Of a stretch of DNA of 33,034 bases, positions 1 to 8,707 are shown piece after piece. The notes under the pieces are model-generated. The model searched no databases. It was not told the origin of the DNA and worked only from the letters and a program-made list of their open reading frames with translations. Every line of letters begins with the position of its first letter. The first letter of the stretch is position 1. The stretch covers positions 1-33,034 of the forward strand of contig CAMDJM010000053.1 in the NCBI GenBank assembly GCA_945900785.1, in the 5' to 3' direction. The DNA comes from Akkermansia muciniphila. GTDB taxonomy: Bacteria > Verrucomicrobiota > Verrucomicrobiia > Verrucomicrobiales > V1-33. Made by a program: the position numbers and the translations under genes.

Positions 1-1342
1 GGACGGCTGGATCCGGGGACTTCAGGGGCCGATTTTCCAGAACTTTGAATCCGGGCGTGGCGAGGATACCGAGAAGGAGCCCGGCCATGACCGCATTGAT
101 GCCGATGTGCAGGTTGAATTCGGCGACGGCCTGGATCATGATGCCTGCAATGCCCGCCAGCGCACCACAAGTCAGCCCAGTGGCCAGGCCTGAAGGCGCA
201 GCATGGGAGGCCGGAAGGGAAGTGGCGTTGTGGTAGAGTGATAAAAAAGCCCTTCCAAAGTGAAACAGGACGACCAGCAGCACCAGGACCAAACCAATCA
301 ATCCATAGTCAGCAAGGCATTGCAGATAGTCATTATGGGCAAAAATGGCATCAACCTCTCCAGCCCAGACCATCCATTTGGTTTCCGTGGTGCGGAAGGC
401 ACGTTCCATGTATTCATAGCTGCGGGCACCCGTGCCAATGAGAGGAGACATATTCCATTGTGCCATGGCCGCATCCCACAAAGGGAACCGGTTGGCGAGG
501 GAGGTCAGTTCCTGGCCTTTGCTAAAAAATTGCCGGATGTTCATGCCGGCCACCCCCAGAAGGACGGGAAAACTGATGGCGAGGGTTGCCAGCCACCAGC
601 CCAGCCGGCTGTTGCCCTGCGCTCCCCGGCGTTGCGCCAGCCACAGGATGAAGGCGAGGATCAGCATCAAACCCATGCCGCAGAAGAATCCCGCAGCCCC
701 GCCCCGGCTGGTGGAGAAGGCCACGCCGGTGGCGGCCAGGAGGAACCCGATGGTGGCGCAGGCCCGGACCGTGCCCCGCAGGCCCTGTCCGAGCACGGCC
801 ACACCAAGGAGGGGCAGTCCGGCCAGGGTCATGAATCCTGCCATGTGGTTGCCGCTCTCGAAAAAGCCCCCGGCGGAAATTTCCCCGCTTCTTCTCAAGC
901 CGAAGAGGCTGAAAATGGACAGGGCGGGCTTCACAAAATATTGATACAAACCGAGCCCGGCATTTCCTGCCACCAGCAGAAACAAAACCCCCAACACGGC
1001 CAATCGTGCCTTGGGAGTGGTATAGCGCACCGCCATCAGCCCGTAGGCGACCACGGCCGTGGCGGCAAAAACCAGATCCTGGCGGGCCAGCCATTTCACT
1101 TCAGAGGTCAGTCCCCGCCAGGCCAGGTAGCTGCCTAGCACCCCCATCAGGATGAGGCAGCCGGGGCTCATTTTTTCATCCGGCTTGCCTTGGCGGGAAA
1201 GCAGGGCCCCGGTTCCTGACACCGCGACCAGCCCGGCTCCATACCAAAATGGGGCCGTTTCTGCCCAGGTCCCAAAGACTCCCAACAGGAGCAGGCCCAG
1301 GAGGAAGCAGACCAGCCAGATCGTTTCTAAAATGCGCATCAT
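1..1342 (-). CDS. O-antigen ligase/polymerase family membrane protein (partial, 3' end off the window)
   Basis: This frame is open from an ATG at 1342 to the left edge, so about 447 residues are visible and the C-terminus is missing. An in-frame stop at 1352-1354 fixes the start at the tandem ATG-ATG (1342 or 1339). The protein is a chain of hydrophobic segments. It carries the Wzy_C-type signatures: a long loop preceded by FSTSRGG, then AHNDYLQCLADYGLIGL, then VAEFNLHIGINAVMAG close to the edge. Members of this family polymerise or ligate lipid-linked glycans on the periplasmic face of the inner membrane; which of these it does cannot be told from sequence. It lies 190 bp downstream of polX on the same strand, with no glycan cluster visible on this side. 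Family assignment is firm, substrate unknown. Confidence 0.85.
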   Translation of the reverse strand, partial: MMRILETIWLVCFLLGLLLLGVFGTWAETAPFWYGAGLVAVSGTGALLSRQGKPDEKMSPGCLILMGVLGSYLAWRGLTSEVKWLARQDLVFAATAVVAYGLMAVRYTTPKARLAVLGVLFLLVAGNAGLGLYQYFVKPALSIFSLFGLRRSGEISAGGFFESGNHMAGFMTLAGLPLLGVAVLGQGLRGTVRACATIGFLLAATGVAFSTSRGGAAGFFCGMGLMLILAFILWLAQRRGAQGNSRLGWWLATLAISFPVLLGVAGMNIRQFFSKGQELTSLANRFPLWDAAMAQWNMSPLIGTGARSYEYMERAFRTTETKWMVWAGEVDAIFAHNDYLQCLADYGLIGLVLVLLVVLFHFGRAFLSLYHNATSLPASHAAPSGLATGLTCGALAGIAGIMIQAVAEFNLHIGINAVMAGLLLGILATPGFKVLENRPLKSPDPAV

Positions 1343-1532
1343 GGGGCTGAGGCTAATCGGCCTGAGCGGACTTGCAAGAACCGCGTTCAACGGCGCTCCC
1401 CCTGCTTTCAGTTCCCCCGGATGTTGCGTCCCGCTTCGTTTTTGCCGCTTGCCGCTGCGGGGTTGCTCCTGATGAGCCTGCCGTGGAAAAGAAATGACAA
1501 TGTTAAATCTGGACTATTTGGTCGCCGGGGTC
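1343..1532. other. Intergenic gap between polX and the O-antigen ligase-like gene
   Basis: This 190-bp stretch has stops in the flanking gene frames and no convincing gene. It probably holds the promoter of the ligase-like gene on the minus strand, but I see no clear -35/-10 pair or terminator hairpin with a T-run. Confidence 0.4.
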
Positions 1533-3278
1533 TCAGGCCCGACGCTTGCTGAGAACGGCCTCAATTTTGCCCAGGGGCAGCGTGTTGATCACGTCCTGGC
1601 GGGTGAGCCAGCCTTTGCGGGCGGTGCGCAGGCCATACCAGAGGTCCTGGAGGCCGTGGATGGTGTGGGCGTCCGGGTTGATGGAACATTTAACGCCTTT
1701 TTCCCTGGCCATGCGCCACCAACGCCAGTCCATGTCGAGCCGCCAGGGGCTGGCGTTGAGTTCGATGATGGTGCCATGGGCGGCGCAGGCGTCGAGGATG
1801 GCGGGGATGTTGAGGGCGTAGGATTCGCGCTTTAATAACAAACGGCCGGTGAGGTGGCCGAGCATGGTGACGTGGGGGTTTTCCACGGCGCGGAGGATCC
1901 GGGCGGTCATCTCGGCCTCGGGCAGGTTGAAGACGTTATGAACGCTGGCCACGGTGTAGTCGAGTTCGGCGAGGAGGTCGTCGGGGAAGTCGAGGCTGCC
2001 GTCCTTGAGGATGTCCACTTCCGATCCGGCGAAGAGGCGGAAGTCTGGGGCGTATTCGGCATTAAGGGCGCGGATTTCCTCCAACTGGGCGCGGAGGCGG
2101 GTTTCGTCGAGGCCGTTGGCCTGGAAGGAGGATTTGCTATGGTCGGCGATGCCTAGGTATTCGAGGCCGAGTTCCATGGCGGCTTCGGCCATCTGGCGCA
2201 GACTGGCGTGGCCGTCGCTGGCGGTGGTGTGGTTATGGAAAGTGCCGCGGAGGTTTTCGAGTTCGACAAGGCGGGGCAGGGTGCCGGCCTCGGCAGCTTC
2301 GATTTCGCCGGAGCCTTCGCGCAGGGCGGGATCGATGAAATCGAGGCCGAGGCTGCGGTGGAGGTCGCGCTCGTCGTAGATTTCGTCAGGGACGGGCGGG
2401 GAGTCCGGGCCGGTGGGGGTGAAGCGGTATTCGTTCAGCGTCCAGCCGTGCTTGAGAGCGCGGGCGCGGAGCTGGATGTTGTGTTCCTTGCTGCCGGTGA
2501 AGTAGGCGAGGGCGAAGGGGAATTCAGCGTTGGTGACGACGCGGAGGTCGCACTGGACGCCGCTGTGGAGGCGGACAGAGGTTTTGGTAGGACCGGAGGC
2601 AGTCACCGAGTGGATCCAGGGCGGCCTGACAAAATCCTCCATGATGGCGGCGGGGTTTTTGGAGGCGGCGAGGAAGTCGAGGTCGTGGACGGTTTCCTTG
2701 CCCCGGCGGAAGCTGCCGGCGACTTCGGCGCGGGAACAGTCCGGGTGGTCACGCAGGTATTCGAGGATCTCGCGGGCGGCCGGGGAGACCTGATCGACCC
2801 GGAAAGTGTCGGCGAAACTGGCCCGGGTGGCGATGGCTTCGAGGAGTTTGGTGGCGGTTTTTTCGCCGAAGCCTGCGAGCTTGGCGGCCTCGCCGGATTC
2901 GCAGGCGCGCTGGAGGTCGGCGATGGAGCCGACGCCGAGTTCGCTGTAGAGGGCGGCGATTTTTTTGGCCCCGAGCCCGGAGATGTCGAAGAGTTCGAAA
3001 ATGGTGTCAGGGAATTCGGCTTTCAGCTTGTCGAGAAAGGGCAGGCTGCCGGTGGTGGCGAGGATGTGGAGCTTGTCGCGGAGGGCTTCGCCGATGCCTT
3101 TGATGCCGGTGAGCTGGTTATCGCGGGCGAGTTGCAGGATATCCTCGGGGTAGGTGCGCACGGTTTCTGCGCCGGTGCGGTAAGCGCGGATTTTGAAGGG
3201 GTTTTCGCCTTTCAGTTCGAGCAGGGTGGCGATCTGTTCGAGGGCACCGATGAGGGTTTCGCGGGAGATGTCAGGCAT
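1533..3278 (-). CDS. polX: DNA polymerase/3'-5' exonuclease PolX
   Basis: Family X DNA polymerase with a PHP domain, 581 residues and so near the usual 570 of bacterial PolX; the family acts in base-excision-type gap filling. Helix-hairpin-helix segments lie near residues 55-65 and 98-110. The nucleotidyltransferase core has GSFRRGKETVHDLDFL (188-203) with D199 and D201, and the third acidic residue D244 in QCDLRVV. The PHP domain starts near 345 with HNHTTASDG and continues through ADHS, GSEVDIL, SVHN, LGHLTGR, ELNASPWRLD and NPDAHT, so its metal ligands look complete. The residue usually Gly in KETVGD is His here. The frame is open for 27 codons upstream, but the ATG at 3278 matches the family N-terminus and overlaps the lipB stop by 8 bp, suggesting translational coupling. 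Confidence 0.95.
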   Translation of the reverse strand: MPDISRETLIGALEQIATLLELKGENPFKIRAYRTGAETVRTYPEDILQLARDNQLTGIKGIGEALRDKLHILATTGSLPFLDKLKAEFPDTIFELFDISGLGAKKIAALYSELGVGSIADLQRACESGEAAKLAGFGEKTATKLLEAIATRASFADTFRVDQVSPAAREILEYLRDHPDCSRAEVAGSFRRGKETVHDLDFLAASKNPAAIMEDFVRPPWIHSVTASGPTKTSVRLHSGVQCDLRVVTNAEFPFALAYFTGSKEHNIQLRARALKHGWTLNEYRFTPTGPDSPPVPDEIYDERDLHRSLGLDFIDPALREGSGEIEAAEAGTLPRLVELENLRGTFHNHTTASDGHASLRQMAEAAMELGLEYLGIADHSKSSFQANGLDETRLRAQLEEIRALNAEYAPDFRLFAGSEVDILKDGSLDFPDDLLAELDYTVASVHNVFNLPEAEMTARILRAVENPHVTMLGHLTGRLLLKRESYALNIPAILDACAAHGTIIELNASPWRLDMDWRWWRMAREKGVKCSINPDAHTIHGLQDLWYGLRTARKGWLTRQDVINTLPLGKIEAVLSKRRA

Positions 3279-4050
3279 GGGAAGTGAGGGCAGCGAGGGA
3301 TTGCAGCAGATACGGCGCAAAGTGGGCGGCGGCGGCTTCGGTGGTGAGGGTGGGGGCACCTTCGCGTTCCAGCGAGGTCATGACCACGCCCTCAATGCCG
3401 CAGGGGGTGATGGCTTTGAAGCCGGGGAGATCGCCGCTGACATTGAGGGCAAAGCCGTGCATCGAAATCCAGCGGCGCGCCCCGACGCCGATGCTGGCGA
3501 GCTTCCGTCCCGGCGCGGCCCACACGCCGGTCTGGCCGGGGCTACGTGCTGCGGGGACGCCGAGGGCATGGCAGCCCAGCATGAGGCCTTCCTCCAGGGC
3601 ACGGAGGTAGTGATGGAGATCCTGGCCATAGCGGGCGAGATTCAAAATCGGGTAGCCGACCAACTGTCCCGGCCCATGCCAGGTGGCCTGGCCGCCGCGC
3701 CCGATTTCGATCAACGGCGCGGGAAGGTGGTCTGGATTCCCCAGGCTGGAGCGGTCGGGGGTGCGGCCGATGGTGAAGACGGGATCGTGCTCAAGGAGGA
3801 GGAGGGTGTCGGCGGATTCCCCTGCGAGGTGGCGGGCGAGGATTTCCTCCTGCAAGGCCAGGCCGGCGGCATAGTTGATCCGTCCCAGCCAGCGGACGGC
3901 GGGAGCGGAAGGCGGCGAAGAGGCAGCGGGCACGATGGTTTCAGCAAACGATCCCCCGTTCGGGTTGCAATGGAAAAACCCCTGGCCAAATGGGGCAAGA
4001 TACGCTGAGGTGGACGTTTCAGTCCCGTTGGCAATTTTTTCCGATATCAT
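3271..4050 (-). CDS. lipB: Octanoyl-[acyl-carrier-protein]:protein N-octanoyltransferase LipB
   Basis: LipB moves octanoate from acyl-carrier protein to lipoyl domains of 2-oxoacid dehydrogenases and the glycine cleavage H protein, in the cytoplasm. The sequence has EHDPVFTIGR, then GRGGQATWHGPGQLVGYPI, TGVW, the conserved lysine in RKLASIG, ISMHGFALNV and the catalytic cysteine in ITPCGIEG. The core starts near residue 51 (VRWLGRINY). The ATG at 4050 gives 259 residues and sits 6 bp from the divergent MFS start. A GTG at 3933 would give 220 residues, closer to the family norm, and leave room for promoters; the start is therefore unsettled. It overlaps polX by 8 bp. A lipoyl-requiring E1 complex is encoded in this same window (25.1-27.2 kb), though not adjacent. 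Confidence 0.93.
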   Translation of the reverse strand: MISEKIANGTETSTSAYLAPFGQGFFHCNPNGGSFAETIVPAASSPPSAPAVRWLGRINYAAGLALQEEILARHLAGESADTLLLLEHDPVFTIGRTPDRSSLGNPDHLPAPLIEIGRGGQATWHGPGQLVGYPILNLARYGQDLHHYLRALEEGLMLGCHALGVPAARSPGQTGVWAAPGRKLASIGVGARRWISMHGFALNVSGDLPGFKAITPCGIEGVVMTSLEREGAPTLTTEAAAAHFAPYLLQSLAALTSHA

Positions 4051-4056
4051 CTTCCT

Positions 4057-5433
4057 ATGTCAAATCCCGCCCTCCCCGAAAAGCCTGCCGTTTCCTGGTG
4101 GAAGCAGCTGACTACTTACCATTGGTTCGTTTTCATCGTTGCTTCGGCGGCTTGGTTTTTTGACTGTTTGGATCAGCGGCTGTTTTCCCTCGCCCGGATT
4201 CCGGCGCTGACGGAGTTGATGCCCGGGGCTACGCCGGCTGAGGTGGCTGCGGAGGGCAAGGTGGTGACGGCGCTCTTCCTGGTAGGCTGGGGTATCGGAG
4301 GGTTGATTTTCGGAGCGCTGGGAGACCGGTATGGCCGGGCCAAAATGTTGACCGTTACGGTGCTCATTTATTCGGTGTGCACAGGCTTGAGTTTCTTCAG
4401 TCATTATTACTGGGACTTTGCGATCTTCCGCTTCCTGACGGGCGTCGGAGTGGGCGGGGTGTTCGGCTTGGCGGTGGCCCTGATCGCGGAGACGGTGCCT
4501 GATGGGGCGAGGGCGGGTGCCCTGGGGATGCTGCAGATTTTATCGACGGTAGGAAATATTTCAGCTGGGCTGGTGAAGGCGCACATTGATTCCTTGGAGG
4601 CCAGCAAGGTGATCGGGGCGGGCGATGGCTGGCGTTGGATGTTTCTGGTCGGTGCGGTGCCGGCTTTTCTGGTGTTTTTCATCCGGAAGTATCTGAAGGA
4701 GCCGGAGTCCTGGCTGAAATTGAAAGCGGAGGGCAAGCTGCCGAAGGGGTCGATCTTTTCGCCGTATGGAAAGCTGCTAGGCAATGCCCGCTGGCGGCGG
4801 AACTTGATTGTCGGGGCGATCATCGCCTCCACCGGGGTGGTAGGGTTGTGGGGGATTGGGGAATATTCGCCGGACATTCAAAAAACGGTCTTCAAGCAGC
4901 ACTTTGAGGGGCTGGGCCTGGCTCCAGCGGAGGTGAAGCAGAAGGTGGCCAATTCCATCACCTATGCCTACATGCTGCAAATGCTGGGGGGGGCGATCGG
5001 GATGTGGCTCTTTACCCGGGCGGCGATCCGGCTGGGCCGGCGCAAGGCTTTTGCGATTGGTTTCAGCCTTTGCCTGGTGATCACGGCCGGGGTGTTTTGG
5101 AAGATGAACTCACCGAATGATGCTTACTGGATGATGCCACTGATGGGAGCGGCGCAGTTGGCGGTCTTTGCAGGCTTTGCGATTTACCTGCCGGAGCTGT
5201 TCCCTGGCAGTCTGCGGAGCACCGGGACATCTTTTTGCTATAACCTGGGCCGCTTTGCGGCGGCAGCGGGCAGCTTGTTTTCTGCCAAACTTGCCACTGG
5301 CGTCTACGGCAGCTATGGCCCGCCCCTGCAGGAACGTTATGCGGCGATCACGATGTGCGTGATCTTCCTGGTAGGCCTTGCCGTATTGCCATTTGCGCCT
5401 GAAACGAAGGGAAAACAACTGCCGGAGGAGTGA
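4057..5433 (+). CDS. MFS transporter
   Basis: A 458-residue major facilitator protein of the inner membrane. It has about 12 hydrophobic segments. The loop between helices 2 and 3 holds GDRYGR (89-94), and the family's helix 4-5 pattern appears as FRFLTGVGVGGVFGLAVALI followed by AETVPDGARAGALG. A second RLGRRKA motif follows in the C-terminal half. The layout resembles sugar or aromatic-acid:H+ symporters, but the substrate cannot be read from the sequence. A long loop near residues 270-305 (QKTVFKQHFEGLGL region) separates helices 7 and 8 and looks periplasmic. The gene is divergent from lipB with almost no gap and is followed by a likely terminator. Confidence 0.9.
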   Translation: MSNPALPEKPAVSWWKQLTTYHWFVFIVASAAWFFDCLDQRLFSLARIPALTELMPGATPAEVAAEGKVVTALFLVGWGIGGLIFGALGDRYGRAKMLTVTVLIYSVCTGLSFFSHYYWDFAIFRFLTGVGVGGVFGLAVALIAETVPDGARAGALGMLQILSTVGNISAGLVKAHIDSLEASKVIGAGDGWRWMFLVGAVPAFLVFFIRKYLKEPESWLKLKAEGKLPKGSIFSPYGKLLGNARWRRNLIVGAIIASTGVVGLWGIGEYSPDIQKTVFKQHFEGLGLAPAEVKQKVANSITYAYMLQMLGGAIGMWLFTRAAIRLGRRKAFAIGFSLCLVITAGVFWKMNSPNDAYWMMPLMGAAQLAVFAGFAIYLPELFPGSLRSTGTSFCYNLGRFAAAAGSLFSAKLATGVYGSYGPPLQERYAAITMCVIFLVGLAVLPFAPETKGKQLPEE

Positions 5434-5461
5434 GCCGGGGTTGCCGCCCGGCGGTGTTTTT
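5434..5461 (+). terminator. Rho-independent terminator after the MFS gene
   Basis: GCCGGG (5434-5439) pairs with CCCGGC (5447-5452) around a 7-nt loop, followed by GGTG and five T residues. It starts directly after the MFS stop codon. Confidence 0.55.
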
Positions 5462-5515
5462 CGATTCCCAGCGAAATAAATTTGACCGGCTGGCAGGATC
5501 GGGTTACCTCGCTCC

Positions 5516-6268
5516 ATGAAAATTCATTTTAGCCTCATGCCCTTTGTTGCGGCGCTGGTTGGTTTCGGCGTATTGCTGAGCCCGGCAGCGGCTGGGGTAG
5601 TGATTTTGAATCCGATTCAGGATGCGACCTTGTATCAGGATACCACCGGGGCTCAAAGTTCCGGGGCGTCGACTTTCCTGATGACGGGCTCGGTGGGGGG
5701 GAACGATTCGACTCCTTTACGGCGCGGCTTGCTGCAGTTTAATCTGGCCAGCATTCCCGCCGGGGCTGTGGTGACGAGTGTGAGTCTCACCCTGAATTTG
5801 ATGAGACTGAAGAACACCCAGTCGGCTCTGACGACCTTGCAGCGGGTGACCAGCAGCTGGGTGGAAGGCTCCACCAATGCCGGGACAGGGGGCAATGGGG
5901 CCATCGCCAATACGGGCGATGCCACTTGGTTGCACCGGAGCAAGCCGCAGGCATGGAGCACGCCAGGTGGGGATTTTCTGGGCACGACCTCGGCTTCATT
6001 GAATGTCACGGGTCTGGGGCTTTACACCTGGACTGGAGGGGGCCTCGTGACGGATGTGCAGGCCTGGTTGGTCCAGCCGTCCCAGAATTTTGGGTGGATC
6101 CTGCGGGGGGATGAGGCCCGGAGCCAGTCGGTGAAAGAGTTCGGCTCCCGCACCGGCTCAGTGCAGCCGTCCCTGAGGATTGAATTCACGGAAGTGCCGG
6201 AGCCGGGCACAGTGGGTTTGCTCGGTGGGGTTTTGTTGTGGTCAGGCCGCCGCCGCCGCCACGGCTGA
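5516..6268 (+). CDS. PEP-CTERM sorting domain protein with DNRLRE-like domain
   Basis: A 250-residue exported protein. The N-terminus is a signal peptide (K at 2, hydrophobic stretch to about residue 27, cleavage near PAAAG). The middle resembles DNRLRE beta-sandwich domains: RRGLLQFNLASIPAGAVV is the typical strand-turn pattern, and a threonine/serine-rich region with several tryptophans follows. The C-terminus has VPEPGT, a short transmembrane helix and an RRRR tail, the PEP-CTERM tripartite signal handled by exosortase. The protein is therefore expected to be processed and released or attached outside the inner membrane. No exosortase gene is in the window. The next gene starts 22 bp downstream and may be co-transcribed. 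Confidence 0.85.
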   Translation: MKIHFSLMPFVAALVGFGVLLSPAAAGVVILNPIQDATLYQDTTGAQSSGASTFLMTGSVGGNDSTPLRRGLLQFNLASIPAGAVVTSVSLTLNLMRLKNTQSALTTLQRVTSSWVEGSTNAGTGGNGAIANTGDATWLHRSKPQAWSTPGGDFLGTTSASLNVTGLGLYTWTGGGLVTDVQAWLVQPSQNFGWILRGDEARSQSVKEFGSRTGSVQPSLRIEFTEVPEPGTVGLLGGVLLWSGRRRRHG

Positions 6269-6290
6269 GGCGTGCAGAAGGGAGATGCCT

Positions 6291-7211
6291 ATGCTGCTTT
6301 CAACTCTGGCAGAGCAGGACCGCGATGCAGCCGCAAAGCTGATCCATGGCGCGCTCTCGGCTTGGTATGACCAGCATTTAAATCAAGTGGGGCGCTTTGG
6401 TGTGGATTGGGAGCCGTTCCGGATTTTTCCGGATGTGTATGAATGCCTGGATCCCGGGCGGGCCTTGGTGGTGCTGGAAAATGAGGGCGGGCCGCTTCGG
6501 GGGATTTGTTTTTATCATCCCCGGCCGACGCATGTCTCAGTGGGTATCGTCGCGGTGGACCCAGCCGCTGGCGGCCGTGGGGCAGCCCGTGCGATGCTGG
6601 AGGAGGTCCTGAGAATAGCAGATGACAGCAGAAAACCAGTCAGGCTGGTGTCGAGCCTGATGAATCTCGATTCCTTTTCCCTGTATACCAAATTGGGCTT
6701 TGTGCCGGGAACGGTGTTTCAGGATTTGCAGTTTCCGCCAGGACAGCATCCGCCCCGGGTGCCGGCACGCGATGGCGAAGTGCGGATGGCGGTCTCGGAG
6801 GACCTGGCTGGCCTGGCGGCAGTGGAGCAGGAGCTAACAGGCTTGGACCGCACCCGGGATTTTGAGTTTTTTCTGGAAAATGCCCGGGGCATTTGGCGGA
6901 CCATGGTGCTCTCCGGGCGGGATGGTCAGGTCAGAGGTTTCCTCAGTTCCATTGCCGCAGGCGGGACCTGGATGTTGGGGCCAGGAGCCATGCGGGATGA
7001 GGCAGATGCGCTGGCATTGATCACCGCGCAGTTGGAAGCTCATGCCCCGGGGAATCCGGTAGTGCTGGTGCCGGCACGGGCCACGGAACTGGTGCAGGCG
7101 CTTTATGCCGCAGGTGCCAGAAATGTGGAGCTGCACGTGGCCCAGGTCCGGGGGACCGCAGCGGAGCCCAAGGGGATCGTAATCCCCACCTTCCTGCCGG
7201 AAAGTGGTTAG
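6291..7211 (+). CDS. GNAT family N-acetyltransferase (two-domain)
   Basis: A 306-residue protein. The frame is open upstream into the PEP-CTERM gene, but AAGGGAG at 6277-6284 lies 6 nt before the ATG at 6291, so I start there. The first half is a GNAT fold: VSVGIVAVDPAAGGRGAARA is the acetyl-CoA loop (R/QxxGxG type), and SFSLYTKLGFVPGT is the usual C-terminal GNAT strand-helix. The second half (about 170-300) looks like the degenerate GNAT-like domain seen in double GNAT proteins and ends with IPTFLPESG. The acetyl acceptor is unknown. Confidence 0.85.
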   Translation: MLLSTLAEQDRDAAAKLIHGALSAWYDQHLNQVGRFGVDWEPFRIFPDVYECLDPGRALVVLENEGGPLRGICFYHPRPTHVSVGIVAVDPAAGGRGAARAMLEEVLRIADDSRKPVRLVSSLMNLDSFSLYTKLGFVPGTVFQDLQFPPGQHPPRVPARDGEVRMAVSEDLAGLAAVEQELTGLDRTRDFEFFLENARGIWRTMVLSGRDGQVRGFLSSIAAGGTWMLGPGAMRDEADALALITAQLEAHAPGNPVVLVPARATELVQALYAAGARNVELHVAQVRGTAAEPKGIVIPTFLPESG

Positions 7212-7248
7212 GGGGGCGGGGCCTGGAGTCAGCCAGCCGGGGAAAGGT

Positions 7249-7321
7249 GGCCACGGATAATGGGACGGGCGGGGTTAGGGGAAAGCAATGCAATTCCGGA
7301 GCATCCAAACCATCCGTGGCC
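7249..7321. repeat. 10-bp perfect inverted repeat, GGCCACGGAT
   Basis: The arms at 7249-7258 and 7312-7321 are exact reverse complements separated by 53 bp. The same GGCCACGGAT word recurs at 23765-23774 in another intergenic stretch, which suggests a dispersed repeat family rather than a local operator. Confidence 0.6.
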
Positions 7322-7388
7322 CGCTTCATGATGCTGGCCATGCTCCCGATTTTCCTGGCGATGATGAGCCTGGTGCAGTCCCCGGTCC

Positions 7389-7417
7389 CCCGCGAAGGAC
7401 GACAGCCCCGACCATGG
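7389..7417. repeat. Dispersed repeat, copy 1
   Basis: This segment with core AGGACGACAG (7396-7405) matches 8607-8634 at 25 of 28 positions with one extra base. Both copies end in ATGG and lie in gene-poor DNA beside the two toxin-antitoxin pairs. Confidence 0.65.
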
Positions 7418-7580
7418 AAGCTTCCCGCGCCGCTTTGCTGAAACGCTTGGAGAAAGTGGCGACGAAGGAGAGGCTGGCGGTGCTGTGGGAGAGAGGAGTG
7501 GAATAGCAGAGTATTGCGGCGCATCGTCCATACTCCCAACGCCATGTTGCATTCAATCGGGGCTGTGGCAGATTGTCCGA

Positions 7581-7847
7581 ATGACCATTACCGTGCCAAT
7601 GCCAGTTGCTCTGGAGCAAACGATGCCGCCTGCCCGCGCGAGACTGCACTTTGCCATCGGGGCTTTTGTCAGTGAGGAGGTAACGCTGGGGCAGGCAGCA
7701 GAGATGGCTGGAATTTCTCAAACGGAACTGATGGCGGTTCTGGCCAAGCGGCGCATCCCTCTCCATTACGACAGTAGCGATTTTGCGGACGATCTCAAGA
7801 CCATCTCTCTCCTGTCCACGAAGTCCACACATGGTCATCATCAGTGA
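7581..7847 (+). CDS. UPF0175 family antitoxin
   Basis: An 88-residue protein. It matches the UPF0175 pattern: ARARLHFAIGAFVSEEVTLG, then QAAEMAGISQTELMAVLAKR and PLHYDSSDFADDL near the end. UPF0175 proteins are small helical DNA-binding or antitoxin proteins encoded before a DUF3368 PIN toxin, exactly the order seen here. The frame is complete and reads normally. Its last 17 bp overlap the toxin start at 7831. The antitoxin would be expected to autoregulate its own promoter, but I see no clear operator. Confidence 0.85.
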   Translation: MTITVPMPVALEQTMPPARARLHFAIGAFVSEEVTLGQAAEMAGISQTELMAVLAKRRIPLHYDSSDFADDLKTISLLSTKSTHGHHQ

Positions 7848-8298
7848 TACGTCCCCACTTACAGCCCTTCTGCTGGTAGGGCGTGGCGATCTATTGACCT
7901 CGCTGTTTGATCGTGTGGTGATCCCGCCAGCGGTGGAGCGGGAACTGCTGTGCGCCCATGCCGCCTAACCGCATTGGCTTGAAGTGACTGCCCCACAAAG
8001 GATTCCGGCTTCAATTCTCGAAGGAGGCCTGGACGCTGGAGAAACCGAAGCCATTGCGCTAGCGCTGGAACTCCATCCTGATACTTTACTGATGGATGAA
8101 CGGCTCGGGAGGCGCTTGGCCCAGCGGCACGGTCTTCCGGTCACCGGTCTACTGGGTCTGCTCGCGCTGGCCAAAAACAGTGGGCTCATCAGTGCGGTCG
8201 TTCCTGTGGTTCGTGATCTCCAGGACAGGGGCAACTGCTGGTTTGGACATCAACTTCTCACTGAAGTCTGCGCAGCAGTGGGAGAGGTTTGGTCGTAA
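7831..8298 (+). pseudogene. DUF3368 PIN-domain toxin, interrupted by an in-frame stop
   Basis: The frame begins MVIISDTSPLTALL, with the first PIN aspartate at D6, and continues through IPPAVERELL. It then meets TAA at 7966-7968 (codon 46). The same frame goes on without shift for 110 further codons: PHWLEV, EGGLDAGETEAIALALE, DTLLMDERLGRRLAQRHG and VTGLLGLLALAKNSGL, all typical DUF3368 blocks. A single nonsense codon thus splits an otherwise whole toxin of about 155 codons. DUF3368 proteins are predicted RNases; the 45-residue product would lack most of the active site. A sequencing error is the main alternative. A restart inside the second half (for example the ATG at 8091) seems unlikely to give an active enzyme. 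Confidence 0.85.
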
Positions 8299-8707
8299 AC
8301 CACAACCCCATCACTTCCGCAGCTTCTTCAGCTTTTCCGGCCCGATCAGCAAGGCGGTGGGGCAGCCTTGTTTGAGCGGCTGAATACGCTCGCTATCTGC
8401 TCTTCATCCTCCTGCTCGGCGCTTACCGGGTCAAACCCAATGGGATGCTTGATTACTTCGTCACCGACTATGACAAGCCAAAGACCTGGCGCTGGATGCA
8501 AGATGCACGCCTCCCGCAGCAACAGTCCATACGCGGGCCGCATGGCCTCTCCGCCGCCCGAATCAAGGTCCCCAATGGTTGGTTTGGACAGTGGTATTCT
8601 GCATTTCCCGCGGAGGACGACAGTCCCAACATGGCTTGCGCCGGGCCTTTGGTGAGCAGACTAAAAACCGGGGTTGAATCGGTGTTTGTCGGGGATACTA
8701 ATCAAAC
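8299..8707. other. Gene-poor stretch between the two toxin-antitoxin pairs
   Basis: No gene is convincing in these 409 bp. They hold an open frame of unknown nature (8376-8708) and one copy of a dispersed repeat (8607-8634). On the minus strand a short frame ending near 8316 has a protein-like tail (TALLIGPEKLKKLRK) that may be the end of a lost gene. Confidence 0.4.

Larger units (their letters stand above)
7212..7580. other. Repeat-bearing intergenic stretch, possible gene remnant
   Basis: No complete gene is convincing in these 369 bp. An open frame ends at the stop 7504-7506 with a protein-like tail (LLKRLEKVATKERLAVLWE), which may be the end of a lost gene. A 10-bp inverted repeat (GGCCACGGAT at 7249-7258, ATCCGTGGCC at 7312-7321) and one copy of a dispersed element (7389-7417) also lie here. 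Confidence 0.4.

Noticed and set aside
260..1138. Long plus-strand open frame (292 codons)
   Set aside because: It is antisense to the O-antigen ligase-like gene, whose frame holds family motifs and membrane helices; the plus translation is a glutamine/histidine/glycine-rich shadow.
2208..3287. Long plus-strand open frame (359 codons) rich in glycine, glutamate and valine
   Set aside because: Antisense to polX, which has complete motifs; the long frame results from high third-position GC.
7021..7545. Minus-strand frame spanning the GNAT 3' end and the gap
   Set aside because: No start context, no domain, and it is antisense to the GNAT C-terminus.
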